DNA of 47,483 nt from contig NZ_LZJZ01000035.1 of assembly GCF_001667585.1 (NCBI RefSeq), positions 1-47,483 on the forward strand, written 5' to 3'. Position 1 is the stretch's first letter; every line of letters starts with the position of its first letter. The notes beneath the pieces are model-generated. The model did no database searches and was not told where the DNA came from. It was given only the letters and a program-made list of their open reading frames with translations. Shown here piece after piece: positions 1 to 9,511 of the stretch. The translations under genes were made by a program, and so were the position numbers. This DNA comes from Mycobacterium sp. E2733 (GTDB lineage: Bacteria > Actinomycetota > Actinomycetes > Mycobacteriales > Mycobacteriaceae).

Positions 1-1141
1 GGTGTTCCACGTCCGCGGCGGCCGGGTGCGCGGCCAGCGCGGCTGGATCGTCGAAAAGTCCGCTGAGGCCGGTGATTCCGGCGAGGAGCAGTTGGTCGAG
101 CAGTTCCTGACGCAGTTCTACGGCGAGCAGGCCGAACTGGGTGGCCAGGACAACCAAGGGGCCGACGAAGCCGCCAACCCGGTGCCGCGCGAGGTGCTGG
201 TGCCCTGCCTGCCGTCGAACTCCGACGAACTGGTCAGCTGGCTCTCCGGCCTGCGCGGCTCCCGGGTCGCGCTGCGGGTGCCGCGCCGCGGCGACAAAAG
301 GGCGCTGGCCGAAACGGTGCAACGCAACGCCAAAGAGGCTCTGCAGCAACACAAGCTGAGAAGGGCTGGCGACTTCAACGCCAGATCTGCTGCGCTGCAG
401 AACATTCAGGAAGCCCTCGGGTTGGCGGATGCGCCGCTGCGCATCGAATGCGTCGACATCAGCCACGTGCAGGGCACCGACGTGGTGGGGTCGTTGGTGG
501 TGTTCGAGGACGGCCTGCCGCGCAAGTCCGACTACCGCCACTTCGGAATCCGCGAAGCCGCCGGGCAGGGGCGCTCCGACGACGTCGCCTCGATCGCCGA
601 GGTGACCCGCCGCCGGTTCGCGCGACACCTCAGTGAACAGAGCGACCCGAATATGCTTTCCCCCGAAGGCAAGTCGCGCCGGTTCGCCTATCCGCCCAAT
701 CTCTACGTCGTCGACGGCGGCGCGCCGCAGGTCAACGCGGCCAGCACGGTGCTCGAAGACCTCGGCATCACCGACGTCGCGGTGATCGGCCTGGCCAAGC
801 GGCTGGAAGAGATATGGGTGCCGTCCGAGCCGGATCCCGTCATCATGCCCCGCAACAGCGAGGGCCTTTATCTGCTGCAACGGATTCGCGACGAGGCCCA
901 TCGGTTCGCCATCACCTACCATCGCAGCAAGCGATCCAAGCGAATGACCGCCTCGGCGCTGGATTCGGTGCCAGGATTGGGGGAGCATCGCCGCAAGGCG
1001 CTGGTAACCCATTTCGGATCCATAGCCCGCCTCAAGGAGGCCACCGTCGACCAGATCACGGCCGTTCCCGGTATCGGTGTGGCCACCGCCACCGCCGTCC
1101 TTGAGGCGTTGCGACCCGAGCAGCCCGGAGAAGCCGGATGA
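1..1141 (+). CDS. uvrC: UvrABC system protein C, 3' part (N-terminus outside window)
   Basis: Excinuclease subnuclease UvrC, which makes both incisions beside a UvrB-bound DNA lesion in nucleotide excision repair. The window opens inside the gene: reading starts at base 2, and about 379 residues remain of a protein usually near 640, so roughly the first 265 residues (GIY-YIG nuclease domain) are missing. Seen here are the RNase H-like 3'-side endonuclease domain, with CVDISH (Asp near fragment residue 152), YVVDGGAPQ and [13 protein letters not shown]. These carry the expected catalytic Asp, Asp and His. Two helix-hairpin-helix motifs end the protein ([12 protein letters not shown] and [13 protein letters not shown]). 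The TGA stop overlaps the rapZ ATG by 4 bp, so rapZ is probably translationally coupled. Identification is firm; only the start is unknown. Confidence 0.97.
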   Translation, partial: VFHVRGGRVRGQRGWIVEKSAEAGDSGEEQLVEQFLTQFYGEQAELGGQDNQGADEAANPVPREVLVPCLPSNSDELVSWLSGLRGSRVALRVPRRGDKRALAETVQRNAKEALQQHKLRRAGDFNARSAALQNIQEALGLADAPLRIECVDISHVQGTDVVGSLVVFEDGLPRKSDYRHFGIREAAGQGRSDDVASIAEVTRRRFARHLSEQSDPNMLSPEGKSRRFAYPPNLYVVDGGAPQVNAASTVLEDLGITDVAVIGLAKRLEEIWVPSEPDPVIMPRNSEGLYLLQRIRDEAHRFAITYHRSKRSKRMTASALDSVPGLGEHRRKALVTHFGSIARLKEATVDQITAVPGIGVATATAVLEALRPEQPGEAG

Positions 1142-2052
1142 CGGGTGAATTGGCGGAGGGCCACACCAGGGATGCCCCGGCCGGCATCGATGTCGTTCTG
1201 GTGACCGGACTATCGGGCGCCGGGCGGGGTACAGCGGCCAAGGTGCTCGAGGACCTGGGCTGGTACGTGGCCGACAACCTGCCGCCCCAGCTGATCACGC
1301 GGATGGTGGATTTCGGCATGGACGCCGGGTCGCGGATCACCCGGTTGGCGGTGGTGATGGACGTGCGGTCGCGCGGCTTCACCGGTGACCTCGATGAGGT
1401 GCGCAACGAGCTGGCCACCCGCAACATCAGCCCCCGGGTCGTGTTCATGGAGGCATCCGACGACATGCTGGTGCGCCGCTACGAACAGAACCGCCGCAGC
1501 CATCCGCTGCAGGGCGACCAGACCCTGGCCGAGGGCATCGCGGCCGAGCGCCGGATGCTGGCCCCGGTGCGCGCCACCGCCGACCTGATCATCGATACGT
1601 CGACGCTGTCGGTGCGGGGCTTGCGGGAGAGCATCGAGCGCGCGTTCGGTGGCGAAGCCAGCACGTCGATCAGCGTCACCGTCGAATCGTTCGGCTTCAA
1701 GTACGGCCTGCCGATGGACGCCGACATGGTGATGGACGTGCGGTTCCTGCCGAACCCGCACTGGGTCGACGAGCTGCGCCCGCTCACCGGACAGGACCCG
1801 GCCGTCAGCGAATACGTTCTGAATCAGCCCGGCGCCGCCGAGTTTCTCGACGCCTACCATCGGTTGCTGTCTCTGGTCGTCGACGGCTACCGCCGGGAGG
1901 GCAAGCGTTATATGACGGTCGCAATCGGCTGCACCGGTGGTAAGCATCGCAGCGTTGCGATCGCCGAAGCGCTGATGCAGATCCTCAAGGCCCATAAGGG
2001 CGAAGCCCAGCTGTCGGTGCGGGTGCTGCACCGGGATCTGGGCCGCGAATGA
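1138..2052 (+). CDS. rapZ: RNase adapter protein RapZ family nucleotide-binding protein
   Basis: A 304-residue RapZ/YvcJ family P-loop protein, orthologue of Rv1421. In E. coli RapZ directs RNase E to the GlmZ small RNA and senses glucosamine-6-phosphate. Mycobacteria lack that exact circuit, so the target here is unknown, although the family binds and hydrolyses nucleotides. The P-loop is residues 24-32 (GLSGAGRGT), in which the usual lysine is Arg30. As I recall, this substitution is shared by other mycobacterial members and is not damage. Other family signatures are [19 protein letters not shown] and, near the C-terminus, [10 protein letters not shown]. The ATG at 1138 overlaps the uvrC stop and the TGA overlaps the yvcK ATG, so the three genes are coupled. 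Confidence 0.95.
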   Translation: MTGELAEGHTRDAPAGIDVVLVTGLSGAGRGTAAKVLEDLGWYVADNLPPQLITRMVDFGMDAGSRITRLAVVMDVRSRGFTGDLDEVRNELATRNISPRVVFMEASDDMLVRRYEQNRRSHPLQGDQTLAEGIAAERRMLAPVRATADLIIDTSTLSVRGLRESIERAFGGEASTSISVTVESFGFKYGLPMDADMVMDVRFLPNPHWVDELRPLTGQDPAVSEYVLNQPGAAEFLDAYHRLLSLVVDGYRREGKRYMTVAIGCTGGKHRSVAIAEALMQILKAHKGEAQLSVRVLHRDLGRE

Positions 2053-3125
2053 ACGCGCCGACGAATCACGGCATCGTCGCGCTGGGCGGCGGGCACGGCC
2101 TGTACGCGACGCTGTCCGCGGCCCGCCGGCTGACCCCGCACGTCACCGCCGTGGTGACCGTCGCCGACGACGGTGGCTCCTCCGGGCGGCTGCGCAGCGA
2201 GTTGGACGTGGTGCCGCCGGGTGATCTGCGGATGGCGTTGGCGGCGTTGGCATCTGACAGCCCACACGGCCGGCTGTGGGCGACCATCCTGCAGCACCGC
2301 TTCGGCGGCAACGGGGCGTTGGCCGGGCACCCGATCGGCAACCTGCTGCTCGCCGGGCTGTCGGAGGTGCTGGCCGATCCGGTGGCCGCCCTCGACGAGC
2401 TGGGCCGCATCCTCGGCGTCAAGGGCCGCGTCCTGCCGATGTGCCCGATCGCGCTGCAGATCGAGGCGGACGTGTCCGGCCTGGAAACCGATCCGCGGAT
2501 GTTCCGGCTGATTCGCGGCCAGGTGGCGATCGCCACCACACCGGGCAAGGTGCGGCGGGTGCGCCTGCTGCCGTCCGACCCGCCGGCGACCCGGCAGGCC
2601 GTCGACGCCATCATGGCCGCCGACCTGGTGGTGCTGGGTCCCGGTTCGTGGTTCACCAGCGTGATCCCGCACGTGCTGGTGCCGGGTCTGGCGGCGGCCC
2701 TGCGGGCCACCACCGCCCGTCGGGCGCTGGTGCTCAATTTGATGGCCGAGCCGGGGGAGACGGCCGGCTTCTCCGTCGAGCGTCATCTGCACGTGTTGGC
2801 CCAGCATGCACCGGGGTTCACCGTGCACGACATCATCATCGACGCCGAACGGGTGCCCAGTGAGCGGGAGCGGGAGCACCTGCGCCGCACCGCGACGCTG
2901 CTTTCGGCCGAGGTCCACTTCGCCGACGTGGCCCGACCTGGTACACCTTTACATGATCCAGGCAAACTCGCGGCGGCCCTGGACGGGGTCCGGGCGGCCA
3001 ACAAGGGTCCGGGCGCGCCTCCGGTCACGGCCACCGCGGATATTCGGGTCGACGGTGCAAGTCCACAGACCGGTGGACCCGGACCGGGCGGCAGCGGACC
3101 GAGGAGTGACGACGCGTGGCGATGA
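2049..3125 (+). CDS. cuvA: YvcK/CuvA family protein (gluconeogenesis factor, CofD-like fold)
   Basis: A 358-residue protein with the CofD-like Rossmann fold, orthologue of Rv1422. YvcK in Bacillus and CuvA in mycobacteria are needed for growth on gluconeogenic carbon and for normal cell-wall placement. They bind UDP-sugars, and no enzymatic reaction is established. Visible features are the N-terminal glycine-rich stretch [13 protein letters not shown], the [12 protein letters not shown] loop, [10 protein letters not shown], and the [17 protein letters not shown] segment. The last 40 or so residues are rich in Gly, Pro and Ser and look disordered. CuvA has been reported as a serine/threonine kinase substrate. 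The gene sits between rapZ and whiA with 4-bp overlaps, the standard actinobacterial and firmicute order. Confidence 0.94.
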   Translation: MNAPTNHGIVALGGGHGLYATLSAARRLTPHVTAVVTVADDGGSSGRLRSELDVVPPGDLRMALAALASDSPHGRLWATILQHRFGGNGALAGHPIGNLLLAGLSEVLADPVAALDELGRILGVKGRVLPMCPIALQIEADVSGLETDPRMFRLIRGQVAIATTPGKVRRVRLLPSDPPATRQAVDAIMAADLVVLGPGSWFTSVIPHVLVPGLAAALRATTARRALVLNLMAEPGETAGFSVERHLHVLAQHAPGFTVHDIIIDAERVPSEREREHLRRTATLLSAEVHFADVARPGTPLHDPGKLAAALDGVRAANKGPGAPPVTATADIRVDGASPQTGGPGPGGSGPRSDDAWR

Positions 3126-4099
3126 CGACCGAAGTCAAGGACGAACTCAGCCGCCTGGTCGTGAAATCGGTCAGTGCGCGTCGCGCGGAAGTCACGTCGC
3201 TGCTGAGGTTCGCTGGTGGGTTGCACATCGTCGGCGGTCGGGTGGTCGTCGAGGCCGAGGTGGACCTGGGCAACGTCGCGCGGCGGCTGCGCAAGGACAT
3301 CTTCGAGCTCTACGGTTACAACGCGGTCGTGCATGTGTTGTCGGCCAGCGGGATTCGCAAGACCACGCGCTACGTGCTGCGCGTGGCCAACGACGGCGAG
3401 GCGCTGGCACGCCAGACCGGCCTGCTCGATAACCGGGGCCGGCCCGTGCGCGGTCTGCCCGCTCAGGTCGTGGGCGGCAGCGTCGCCGACGCGGAAGCCG
3501 CCTGGCGCGGAGCCTTCCTCGCGCACGGGTCGCTGACCGAGCCGGGACGGTCGTCGGCTCTCGAGGTCAGCTGCCCCGGCCCGGAGGCCGCGCTGGCGTT
3601 GGTGGGGGCGGCCCGGCGGCTCGGGGTCAGCGCCAAGGCCCGCGAGGTGCGTGGCGCCGATCGGGTGGTGGTGCGCGACGGCGAGGCGATCGGCGCATTG
3701 CTGACGCGGATGGGCGCCCAGGACACCCGGCTCATCTGGGAGGAGCGCCGGATGCGCCGCGAGGTGCGGGCGACGGCCAACCGGCTGGCCAACTTCGATG
3801 ACGCCAACCTGCGCCGCTCGGCGCGGGCCGCGGTCGCGGCCGCCGCCCGGGTGGAGCGCGCGCTCGAGATTCTCGGCGACACCGTCCCCGACCACCTGGC
3901 CTCGGCGGGCAAGCTGCGTGTCGAGCACCGGCAGGCCTCGCTCGAGGAGCTCGGCCGGCTCGCCGACCCCCCGATGACGAAAGACGCTGTGGCCGGGCGC
4001 ATTCGCCGGCTGCTGTCGATGGCCGACCGGAAGGCCAAGGTCGAGGGCATCCCGGACACCGAGTCGGCGGTGACGCCGGATTTGCTGGAAGACGCGTAA
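3122..4099 (+). CDS. whiA: DNA-binding protein WhiA
   Basis: WhiA (orthologue of Rv1423), a sporulation and cell-division regulator in Streptomyces that is conserved in all actinobacteria. It has an N-terminal domain related to LAGLIDADG homing endonucleases but without nuclease activity (about residues 1-200). The C-terminal helix-turn-helix is near [28 protein letters not shown] chose ATG 3122 because it overlaps the yvcK TGA (3123-3125) in the same ATGA pattern as the upstream junctions and begins [16 protein letters not shown] at 3116 would add two residues. In mycobacteria, which do not form streptomycete-type spores, the role is probably in growth and division, as an inference. It is the last gene of the uvrC-rapZ-yvcK-whiA run. 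Confidence 0.95.
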   Translation: MTTEVKDELSRLVVKSVSARRAEVTSLLRFAGGLHIVGGRVVVEAEVDLGNVARRLRKDIFELYGYNAVVHVLSASGIRKTTRYVLRVANDGEALARQTGLLDNRGRPVRGLPAQVVGGSVADAEAAWRGAFLAHGSLTEPGRSSALEVSCPGPEAALALVGAARRLGVSAKAREVRGADRVVVRDGEAIGALLTRMGAQDTRLIWEERRMRREVRATANRLANFDDANLRRSARAAVAAAARVERALEILGDTVPDHLASAGKLRVEHRQASLEELGRLADPPMTKDAVAGRIRRLLSMADRKAKVEGIPDTESAVTPDLLEDA

Positions 4100-4152
4100 C
4101 TGGTCGCGCGAATCGCTGTTCGCAACGAGTAGGCGGGGGCTACGGTCGGGGG

Positions 4153-5544
4153 ATGAAACGGCTTTCGAGCGTTGATGCGGCGTTTTGGTCGGCCGAGACT
4201 GCGGGCTGGCACATGCATGTGGGGGCACTGGCGATCTGTGACCCGAAGGAAACACCCGAGTACAGCTTCCAGCGGCTCCGTGAGCTGATCATCGAGCGGC
4301 TGCCGGAACTGCCGCAGCTGCGGTGGCGGGTCACCGGCGCGCCGCTCGGGCTGGACCGGCCGTGGTTCGTCGAAGACGAGGAGCTGGACATCGACTTCCA
4401 CATCCGGCGCATCGCCGTTCCGGCGCCGGGCGGCCGCCGCGAGCTCGAGGAGCTGGTGGGCCGGTTGATGTCCTACAAGCTGGACCGCGCGCGGCCGTTG
4501 TGGGAGATGTGGGTGATCGAGGGCGTCGAGGGCGGCCGGATCGCGTCGCTGACCAAGATGCACCACGCCATCGTCGACGGCGTCTCGGGTGCCGGCCTGG
4601 GTGAGATTCTTTTGGACGTCACGCCGGAACCGAGGCCGCCGCAACAGCAAACGGTGGGATCGCTGGTGGGATCGCGGATTCCGGGCATCGAACGGCGCGC
4701 GGTGGGCGCGCTCATCAACCTTGGTGTCAAGACGCCCTTCCGCATCGCCCGGCTGATGGAGCAGACGGTGCGCCAGCAGATCGCGGCGCTCGGCGTGAGC
4801 AGCGGCCGGCCGCCACGGTACTTCGAAGCGCCCAAGACCCGGTTCAACGCACCCGTGTCGCCGCACCGGCGGATCACCGGCTGCCGCGTCGAGCTGGCCC
4901 GGGCCAAGGCCGTCAAGGACGCCTACGGCGTCAAGCTCAACGACGTGGTGCTGGCCCTCGTGGCCGGAGCGGCCCGCGAGTACTTGCAGAAGCGTGGCGA
5001 GCTGCCCGCCAAGCCGCTCATCGCCCAGATCCCCGTCTCCACGCGCACCGACGACGACAAGGACGACGTCGGCAACAAGGTGAGCTCGATGACCGTGTCG
5101 CTCGCGACCGACATCGACGATCCCGCCGAGCGGCTGCGGGCCATCCACGAAAGCACCCAGAACGCCAAGTTGATGGCCAAGGCGCTGTCGGCGCATCAGA
5201 TCATGGGGCTGACGGAGACCACGCCGCCGGGATTGCTGCAGTTGGCTGCCCGGGCCTACACGGCCAGCGGGCTGTCGCGAAACCTGGCCCCCATCAACCT
5301 GGTTGTGTCCAATGTGCCGGGTCCGCCGTTCCCGTTGTACATGGCCGGCGCCCGGCTGGATTCGCTGGTGCCGCTCGGGCCGCCCGTCATGGACGTCGCG
5401 CTGAACATCACCTGCTTCTCCTACACCGACTATCTGGACTTCGGTTTCGTGACGACGCCCGAGGTGGCCAACGACATCGACGACATGGCGGACCGTATCG
5501 AGCCGGCGCTTACCGAGCTGGAGAAGGCGGCGGCGCGCGAGTGA
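4153..5544 (+). CDS. WS/DGAT wax ester synthase/diacylglycerol O-acyltransferase family protein
   Basis: A 463-residue member of the mycobacterial wax ester synthase/acyl-CoA:diacylglycerol acyltransferase family, orthologue of Rv1425. These enzymes esterify acyl-CoA onto diacylglycerol or long-chain alcohols to make storage lipid. The catalytic HHxxxDG motif is intact at residues 137-143 (HHAIVDG, general base His138). The C-terminal half keeps the family segment [19 protein letters not shown] and a [14 protein letters not shown] stretch. Length is typical for the family. A 53-bp gap separates it from whiA, and it precedes a divergent unknown gene. The acceptor cannot be told from sequence, since many paralogues exist in each mycobacterium and several have weak activity in vitro. 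Confidence 0.9.
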   Translation: MKRLSSVDAAFWSAETAGWHMHVGALAICDPKETPEYSFQRLRELIIERLPELPQLRWRVTGAPLGLDRPWFVEDEELDIDFHIRRIAVPAPGGRRELEELVGRLMSYKLDRARPLWEMWVIEGVEGGRIASLTKMHHAIVDGVSGAGLGEILLDVTPEPRPPQQQTVGSLVGSRIPGIERRAVGALINLGVKTPFRIARLMEQTVRQQIAALGVSSGRPPRYFEAPKTRFNAPVSPHRRITGCRVELARAKAVKDAYGVKLNDVVLALVAGAAREYLQKRGELPAKPLIAQIPVSTRTDDDKDDVGNKVSSMTVSLATDIDDPAERLRAIHESTQNAKLMAKALSAHQIMGLTETTPPGLLQLAARAYTASGLSRNLAPINLVVSNVPGPPFPLYMAGARLDSLVPLGPPVMDVALNITCFSYTDYLDFGFVTTPEVANDIDDMADRIEPALTELEKAAARE

Positions 5545-5576
5545 GCGGCTAGCTGTCTGGTGTCCTCGGCCGAGTG

Positions 5577-5620
5577 TCACGCCAGCGTGACTACCGTAAG
5601 CGAGCGTCACGCTAGCGTGG
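5577..5620. repeat. Pair of 14-bp palindromes, 30 bp apart (left flank)
   Basis: Two near-perfect palindromes, TCACGCCAGCGTGA at 5577-5590 and TCACGCTAGCGTGG at 5607-5620. The second contains the perfect 12-bp palindrome CACGCTAGCGTG. Their starts are 30 bp apart. The TAG stop codon of the minus-strand gene (5612-5614) lies in the centre of the second copy. A mirror-image pair with the same 30-bp spacing lies at 6522-6565 on the other side of that gene. Confidence 0.85.
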
Positions 5621-6457
5621 CGGCGCGCCTGGCCAACGCGGCTCGTACCCGGCTGACGATGTCGGCGGGGCGATCCCCGCGACCACTCGAATGACGATCC
5701 AGCCCAGGCGCTCGAGTGTTTCGCGCCGCCTGATGTCCCACGTGTATTGCCAGCGATCCCGACGGTGTTGCTCACCGTCGTACTCGGCAGCGACTTTGAA
5801 ATCCTCCCAACCCATGTCGAGGTAGTAAGTTAGGTCGCCGAATTCGTCACTGACCGGGATCTGTGTTTGTGGCCGGGGCAGCCCCGCCCGGATCAGCAAC
5901 AGTCGCATCCACGTTTCCTTCGGCGACTGCGCGCCGGCATCCGCGAGACTGATTGCATTGCGCGCCGACTGAATGCCGCGGCGGCCCGGATATCGCTCGG
6001 CGAGCATCTCAAACTCGGCCACCTTGCAGTCGGTTGCGCGAAGCAGATCGTCGATCGCGGCCACAGCGTCGTTTATCGGATGCCAGCACCCCAGGTCGAC
6101 GGCAGTCCGGGCCGGGGTCGTTACGGGAACACCGTCAATCAGCGTGAATTCGTCGTCTTGTAGGCGGCCACTGTGAATCCGCAAACCCGGCAACGGGTTT
6201 CTGTTGGTATGGAGAATCTCAAGCGGTGCCGTCGCATCCACCCATTGGGCACCGTGAACAGCGGCAGCCGACAGCCCTGCGATAATGCCCCGCCGGCGCG
6301 ACCACAGCCATGCTGCGCGGGCTCGAACCAGCGGAGTGAGCTCGGCGCCAGGGTCGACATACACATCGCGGAACAACTTCCTGTAGTGCGTTCGCAAAGC
6401 GCTCTTGACAAAGTCTCCGTTCGCGATTGCCTCGCTGCCGATGAATGGTTCCGCCAT
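5612..6457 (-). CDS. Orphan AbiEi-type/DUF559 (PD-(D/E)XK-like) protein
   Basis: A 281-residue protein of a family common in mycobacteria. The N-terminal half (about 1-135) resembles AbiEi-type antitoxin proteins: an early helical DNA-binding-like segment, then GLSAAAVHGAQW and VPVTTPARTAVDLG. The C-terminal part (about 178-262) resembles DUF559/Vsr-like PD-(D/E)XK folds, with candidate acidic residues Glu181 (PKETW), Asp214 (YLDMGW) and Glu225/Asp227 (AEYDGEQH). No AbiEii-type nucleotidyltransferase toxin is adjacent, so it is an orphan, and nuclease activity is unproven. The ATG at 6457 is the only good start. By eye the gene is less GC-rich than its neighbours, and it interrupts the M. tuberculosis-like order between Rv1425 and Rv1426c, which suggests acquisition. 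The palindrome pairs around it strengthen that idea. Confidence 0.72.
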   Translation of the reverse strand: MAEPFIGSEAIANGDFVKSALRTHYRKLFRDVYVDPGAELTPLVRARAAWLWSRRRGIIAGLSAAAVHGAQWVDATAPLEILHTNRNPLPGLRIHSGRLQDDEFTLIDGVPVTTPARTAVDLGCWHPINDAVAAIDDLLRATDCKVAEFEMLAERYPGRRGIQSARNAISLADAGAQSPKETWMRLLLIRAGLPRPQTQIPVSDEFGDLTYYLDMGWEDFKVAAEYDGEQHRRDRWQYTWDIRRRETLERLGWIVIRVVAGIAPPTSSAGYEPRWPGAPPR

Positions 6458-6521
6458 CGCGGCAGCGTCGCATAAACCGCGACGAACGTCAGGTCAGTGC
6501 GGCCCGATTATCCACATCCAG

Positions 6522-6565
6522 TCACGCCAGCGTGACGCTCGCGCCCCAGGGCCACGCTGGCGTGA
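6522..6565. repeat. Pair of 14-bp palindromes, 30 bp apart (right flank)
   Basis: TCACGCCAGCGTGA at 6522-6535 and CCACGCTGGCGTGA at 6552-6565, again 30 bp apart. Read on the minus strand, this pair has the same layout as the 5577-5620 pair: each palindrome is preceded by CGAG-Y-G, with 16 bp between the two cores. The two pairs are therefore inverted copies around the AbiEi/DUF559 gene. They lie 65-108 bp upstream of that gene's start, so they could also hold its operator. Confidence 0.85.
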
Positions 6566-6605
6566 CGCTCGGCGCGGGAGTGAGTCCTCGCCGCGATGTG
6601 CCGAC

Positions 6606-7880
6606 CTAGTCGCGATCGGGTGGGTTCGTCGCGTACACCCAGGACAGGAACCGCGCGACGGCCTCCGCGGATCGATGCGCCCGGGGCGAACTGAAGATGT
6701 CGAAAGCGTGTTGGGCGCTGGGTAATTCGGCGTAGGCGACCGGGGACTTCGACACCGCGCGCAGTTCCTCGATGAACTCCTGCGCTTCGCCGACGGGGAT
6801 CAGGGAATCGTCGCGGCCGTGCAGGACGAAGAACGGCGGCGCGTCGGCCCGCAGCCGCCGGATCGGCGAGGCGTCGACGTAGACGTCGCGGTTTGACGCG
6901 AATCCGCGCTTCACCACGAACTTTTCGAGCAGCGAGACGAATTCGGGCCGGCCCTCGCCCTCCGTCGAGAACCAGTCGTAGCGGCCATAAATCGGGACCG
7001 CGGCCGCCACCGAAGTGTCGGCGTCTTCGAAGCCCGGCTGGTATTTCGGGTCGTTGGGGGTCAACGCCGCCAATGCGCACAGGTGCCCGCCCGCGGAACC
7101 ACCGGTGACCGCGACGAAGTCGGGGTCACCGCCGTAGTCGGCGATGTTCTCCTTGACCCACGCCAGAGCCCGTTTGACGTCGACGATGTGGTCGGGCCAG
7201 GTGTGGCGGGGGGAGACGCGGTAACCGATCGAGACGCACACCCAGCCGCGGGCGGCCAGGTGGCTCATCAGCGGATAGGCCTGCGGCCGGCGCATCCCGA
7301 TCATCCAGGCGCCGCCTGGGACCTGTAGCAGCACCGGCGCCTTGGCGTCGCGCGGCAGGTCGCGGTGGCGCCAGATGTCGGCGAGGTTGGCGCGGCCGTT
7401 CGGGCCGTAGGACACCACGTTCGTCTTCTCGACGTACCGCCGGCGGGCCACGGTGTTGCCCAGCGGCAGGCTGCGCCGCCCGCTGCGCGTGGGCTTGGCG
7501 TGTGGCAGCTTGCCCAGCGCCTCTTCGTAGTCGTGCCCGAGCTGCTCGCGCAGGCCGGCCTCCAGCACCGGGCCGGGGGTGGTGATGCCGCGGTAGCGGA
7601 TCACCGCCAGGATCGCCCACGACGCGGCCGTCATCGCCAGCGCCGCCTTGCCGCGCCGCCCCGCGAAGTGGCCGCGCCGCGCGCGCCGCAGCGCGTCCAG
7701 CACCGAGACGGAGAAGTAGATGCCCGGCACTTCCGACGTCGGCCAGCCGAACCAGAAGACCAGCACGGTGCTGTAGCCCTTGCGGGCCAGCGGCCGTAAA
7801 CCGTTGGCCGCGTTGGCCAATTCCAGTGCGGCGCGCGCCAGCGGCCGGGGACGCCGCAGTTCCGAGAGGCGGCGGCGCAT
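6606..7880 (-). CDS. lipO: Alpha/beta hydrolase, HSL-like carboxylesterase (LipO)
   Basis: A 424-residue esterase/lipase of the hormone-sensitive-lipase-like group, orthologue of Rv1426c. The fold and catalytic set are visible. An oxyanion loop is at QVPGGAW (186-192, in place of HGGG). The nucleophile is Ser262 in GGSAGG, the acid is Asp358 in HGRDDSLIP, and the base is His391 in SAQHAF. A weakly hydrophobic segment near 83-96 may associate with membrane, and there is no clear signal peptide. The ATG at 7880 shares one base with the fadD12 TGA (TGATG), so lipO is coupled to the acyl-CoA ligase upstream. This suggests that fatty acids freed or used by LipO are handled together with FadD12 and the acyltransferase, which is an inference. 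Confidence 0.9.
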   Translation of the reverse strand: MRRRLSELRRPRPLARAALELANAANGLRPLARKGYSTVLVFWFGWPTSEVPGIYFSVSVLDALRRARRGHFAGRRGKAALAMTAASWAILAVIRYRGITTPGPVLEAGLREQLGHDYEEALGKLPHAKPTRSGRRSLPLGNTVARRRYVEKTNVVSYGPNGRANLADIWRHRDLPRDAKAPVLLQVPGGAWMIGMRRPQAYPLMSHLAARGWVCVSIGYRVSPRHTWPDHIVDVKRALAWVKENIADYGGDPDFVAVTGGSAGGHLCALAALTPNDPKYQPGFEDADTSVAAAVPIYGRYDWFSTEGEGRPEFVSLLEKFVVKRGFASNRDVYVDASPIRRLRADAPPFFVLHGRDDSLIPVGEAQEFIEELRAVSKSPVAYAELPSAQHAFDIFSSPRAHRSAEAVARFLSWVYATNPPDRD

Positions 7881-9508
7881 CAGCCGTCGACCCGAGACTG
7901 CAGTTCGTTGCGCTGGATCTTGCCGGTGCTCCCGCGCGGGAGTTCGTCGAGGACGGTGATTTCGCGGGGCACCTTGTAGTTGGCCAGGTTATCCCGGACG
8001 TGTTGTTTGAGGGCCTCGGGCGTGGCCTGGGCGCCCGCGCTCAAGACCACGAATGCCACCAGGCGCTGGCCGTACTGTTCGTCGTCGACGCCGATGACCG
8101 CGGCCTCGGCCACGTCGGGGTGTGCCGCCAGCGTCTTCTCCACCTCGATCGGATAGACGTTCTCGCCGCCGGAGACGATCATCTCGTCGTCGCGGCCGAC
8201 CACGAACAACCGGCCGGCCTCGTCCAGATAGCCGACGTCGCCCGACGACATGAACCCCGCGTGAAAGGCTTTGCCTTTGCCGGAGGAACCCTCCGTGTAG
8301 CCCTCGAACTGGGTGTCGTTGCGGACGTAGATGGTGCCGACCTCGCCGGTGGGCAGCTCGTTGAACTCGCTGTCCAGTATCCGGATTTCGGTTCCGCCCG
8401 CCGGGCGGCCCGCGGTGTCGGGCGCCGCGCGCAGGTCCTGCGGGGTGGCGGTGGCGATCATGCCGGCCTCGGTGGCGTTGTAGTTGTTGTAGATCACGTC
8501 GCCGAACTCGTCCATGAACGCGGTGACGACATCGGGCCGCATGCGCGAGCCGGATGCCGCCGCGAATCGCAATGACTTGCAGCTGTACCGCTTTCGCACC
8601 TCGGGCGGTAGCTCCATGATGCGGTCGAACATCACCGGCACGACCGCAAGGCCGGTCGCCTGGTGCCGGTCGATGAGGTCCAGCGTCGCCTCCGGGTCGA
8701 ACTTGCGCCGGGTGACCACCGTGCAGGCCATCGACGCCGCGAAGATCAACTGCGAGAAGCCCCAGGCGTGGAACATCGGCGCCACGACCACGATCGTCTC
8801 CTCGGCCCGCCACGGCGTGCGGTCCAGAATGGCCTTGAGCGTGCCGATGCCGGCATTGCCGCCAGTTTGGTTGGCGCCCTTCGGGGTTCCGGTGGTGCCG
8901 GAGGTGAGCAGGATCATCCTGCCCTTGCGGCCGGTGCGCTCGGGTTGTTGGCCCGTGTGATCGGCGATGAGCTTTTCCACCGTCAGCTCGTGCTGCCCGT
9001 CGGTCCAGGCCACGATGCGGGTGGCGTCCGGATTGTCGGCCAACGCGCGGTCGACCGTATCGGTGAACTCCTCGTCGTAGATGACGGCGTCGACGCCTTC
9101 GCGGTTGACCACCTCGGCGAGCGCCGGTCCCGCGAACGACGTGTTGAGCAGCACGACGTCGGAGCCGATCCGGTTGGTTGCCACCACCGCCTCGACGAAG
9201 CCGCGGTGGTTGCGGCACATGATCCCGACCACCCTCGGCTGACCCGAGGACAGATCCTGCAGGGCCGCGGCGAGCGCGTTGATCCGCTCGTCGAGCTGGC
9301 GCCAGGTCAGCGTGCCGAGTTCGTCGACCAGGCCCGGCCGGTCCGGGCAGCGTTGCGCCGCACTGGCGAAGCCCACGGTCATGCCCATGCCCTCGCGGCG
9401 CATGGCGGCGGCGATCTTCAGGTAGCGGTCGGGTCGCATCGGCGCGATCATCCCGGCGCGCCTCAGGGTGGTGATGACGCCGAGGGCTTGATTGATCGGA
9501 GAGGCCAC
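7880..9508 (-). CDS. fadD12: Long-chain fatty acid-CoA ligase FadD12
   Basis: A 542-residue adenylate-forming enzyme (ANL superfamily), orthologue of Rv1427c. It should activate a fatty acid with ATP and CoA through an acyl-AMP intermediate. Motifs in order are the P-loop LLTSGTTGTPKG (200-211), NNYNATEAG (341-349), SGDVGYLDE (422-430), the hinge region GRDDEMIVSGGENVYP (438-453), and the C-terminal catalytic Lys530 in GSTGK. All key residues are present and the length is normal. The start is GTG at 9508, 3 bp after the stop of the upstream acyltransferase gene. The middle gene of a three-gene minus-strand lipid operon. Chain-length preference cannot be read from the sequence. Confidence 0.93.
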   Translation of the reverse strand: MASPINQALGVITTLRRAGMIAPMRPDRYLKIAAAMRREGMGMTVGFASAAQRCPDRPGLVDELGTLTWRQLDERINALAAALQDLSSGQPRVVGIMCRNHRGFVEAVVATNRIGSDVVLLNTSFAGPALAEVVNREGVDAVIYDEEFTDTVDRALADNPDATRIVAWTDGQHELTVEKLIADHTGQQPERTGRKGRMILLTSGTTGTPKGANQTGGNAGIGTLKAILDRTPWRAEETIVVVAPMFHAWGFSQLIFAASMACTVVTRRKFDPEATLDLIDRHQATGLAVVPVMFDRIMELPPEVRKRYSCKSLRFAAASGSRMRPDVVTAFMDEFGDVIYNNYNATEAGMIATATPQDLRAAPDTAGRPAGGTEIRILDSEFNELPTGEVGTIYVRNDTQFEGYTEGSSGKGKAFHAGFMSSGDVGYLDEAGRLFVVGRDDEMIVSGGENVYPIEVEKTLAAHPDVAEAAVIGVDDEQYGQRLVAFVVLSAGAQATPEALKQHVRDNLANYKVPREITVLDELPRGSTGKIQRNELQSRVDG

Positions 9509-9511
9509 GGC

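Noticed and set aside
1207..1233. RapZ P-loop with arginine instead of the Walker lysine (GAGRGT)
   Set aside because: I considered it a possible loss of function, but the same residues are, as I recall, found in M. tuberculosis Rv1421 and so look family-typical.
3463..5775. A 770-residue minus-strand open frame opposite whiA and the WS/DGAT gene
   Set aside because: Shadow of strongly conserved plus-strand genes; Arg/Gly/Gln/His-rich with no recognisable motif.
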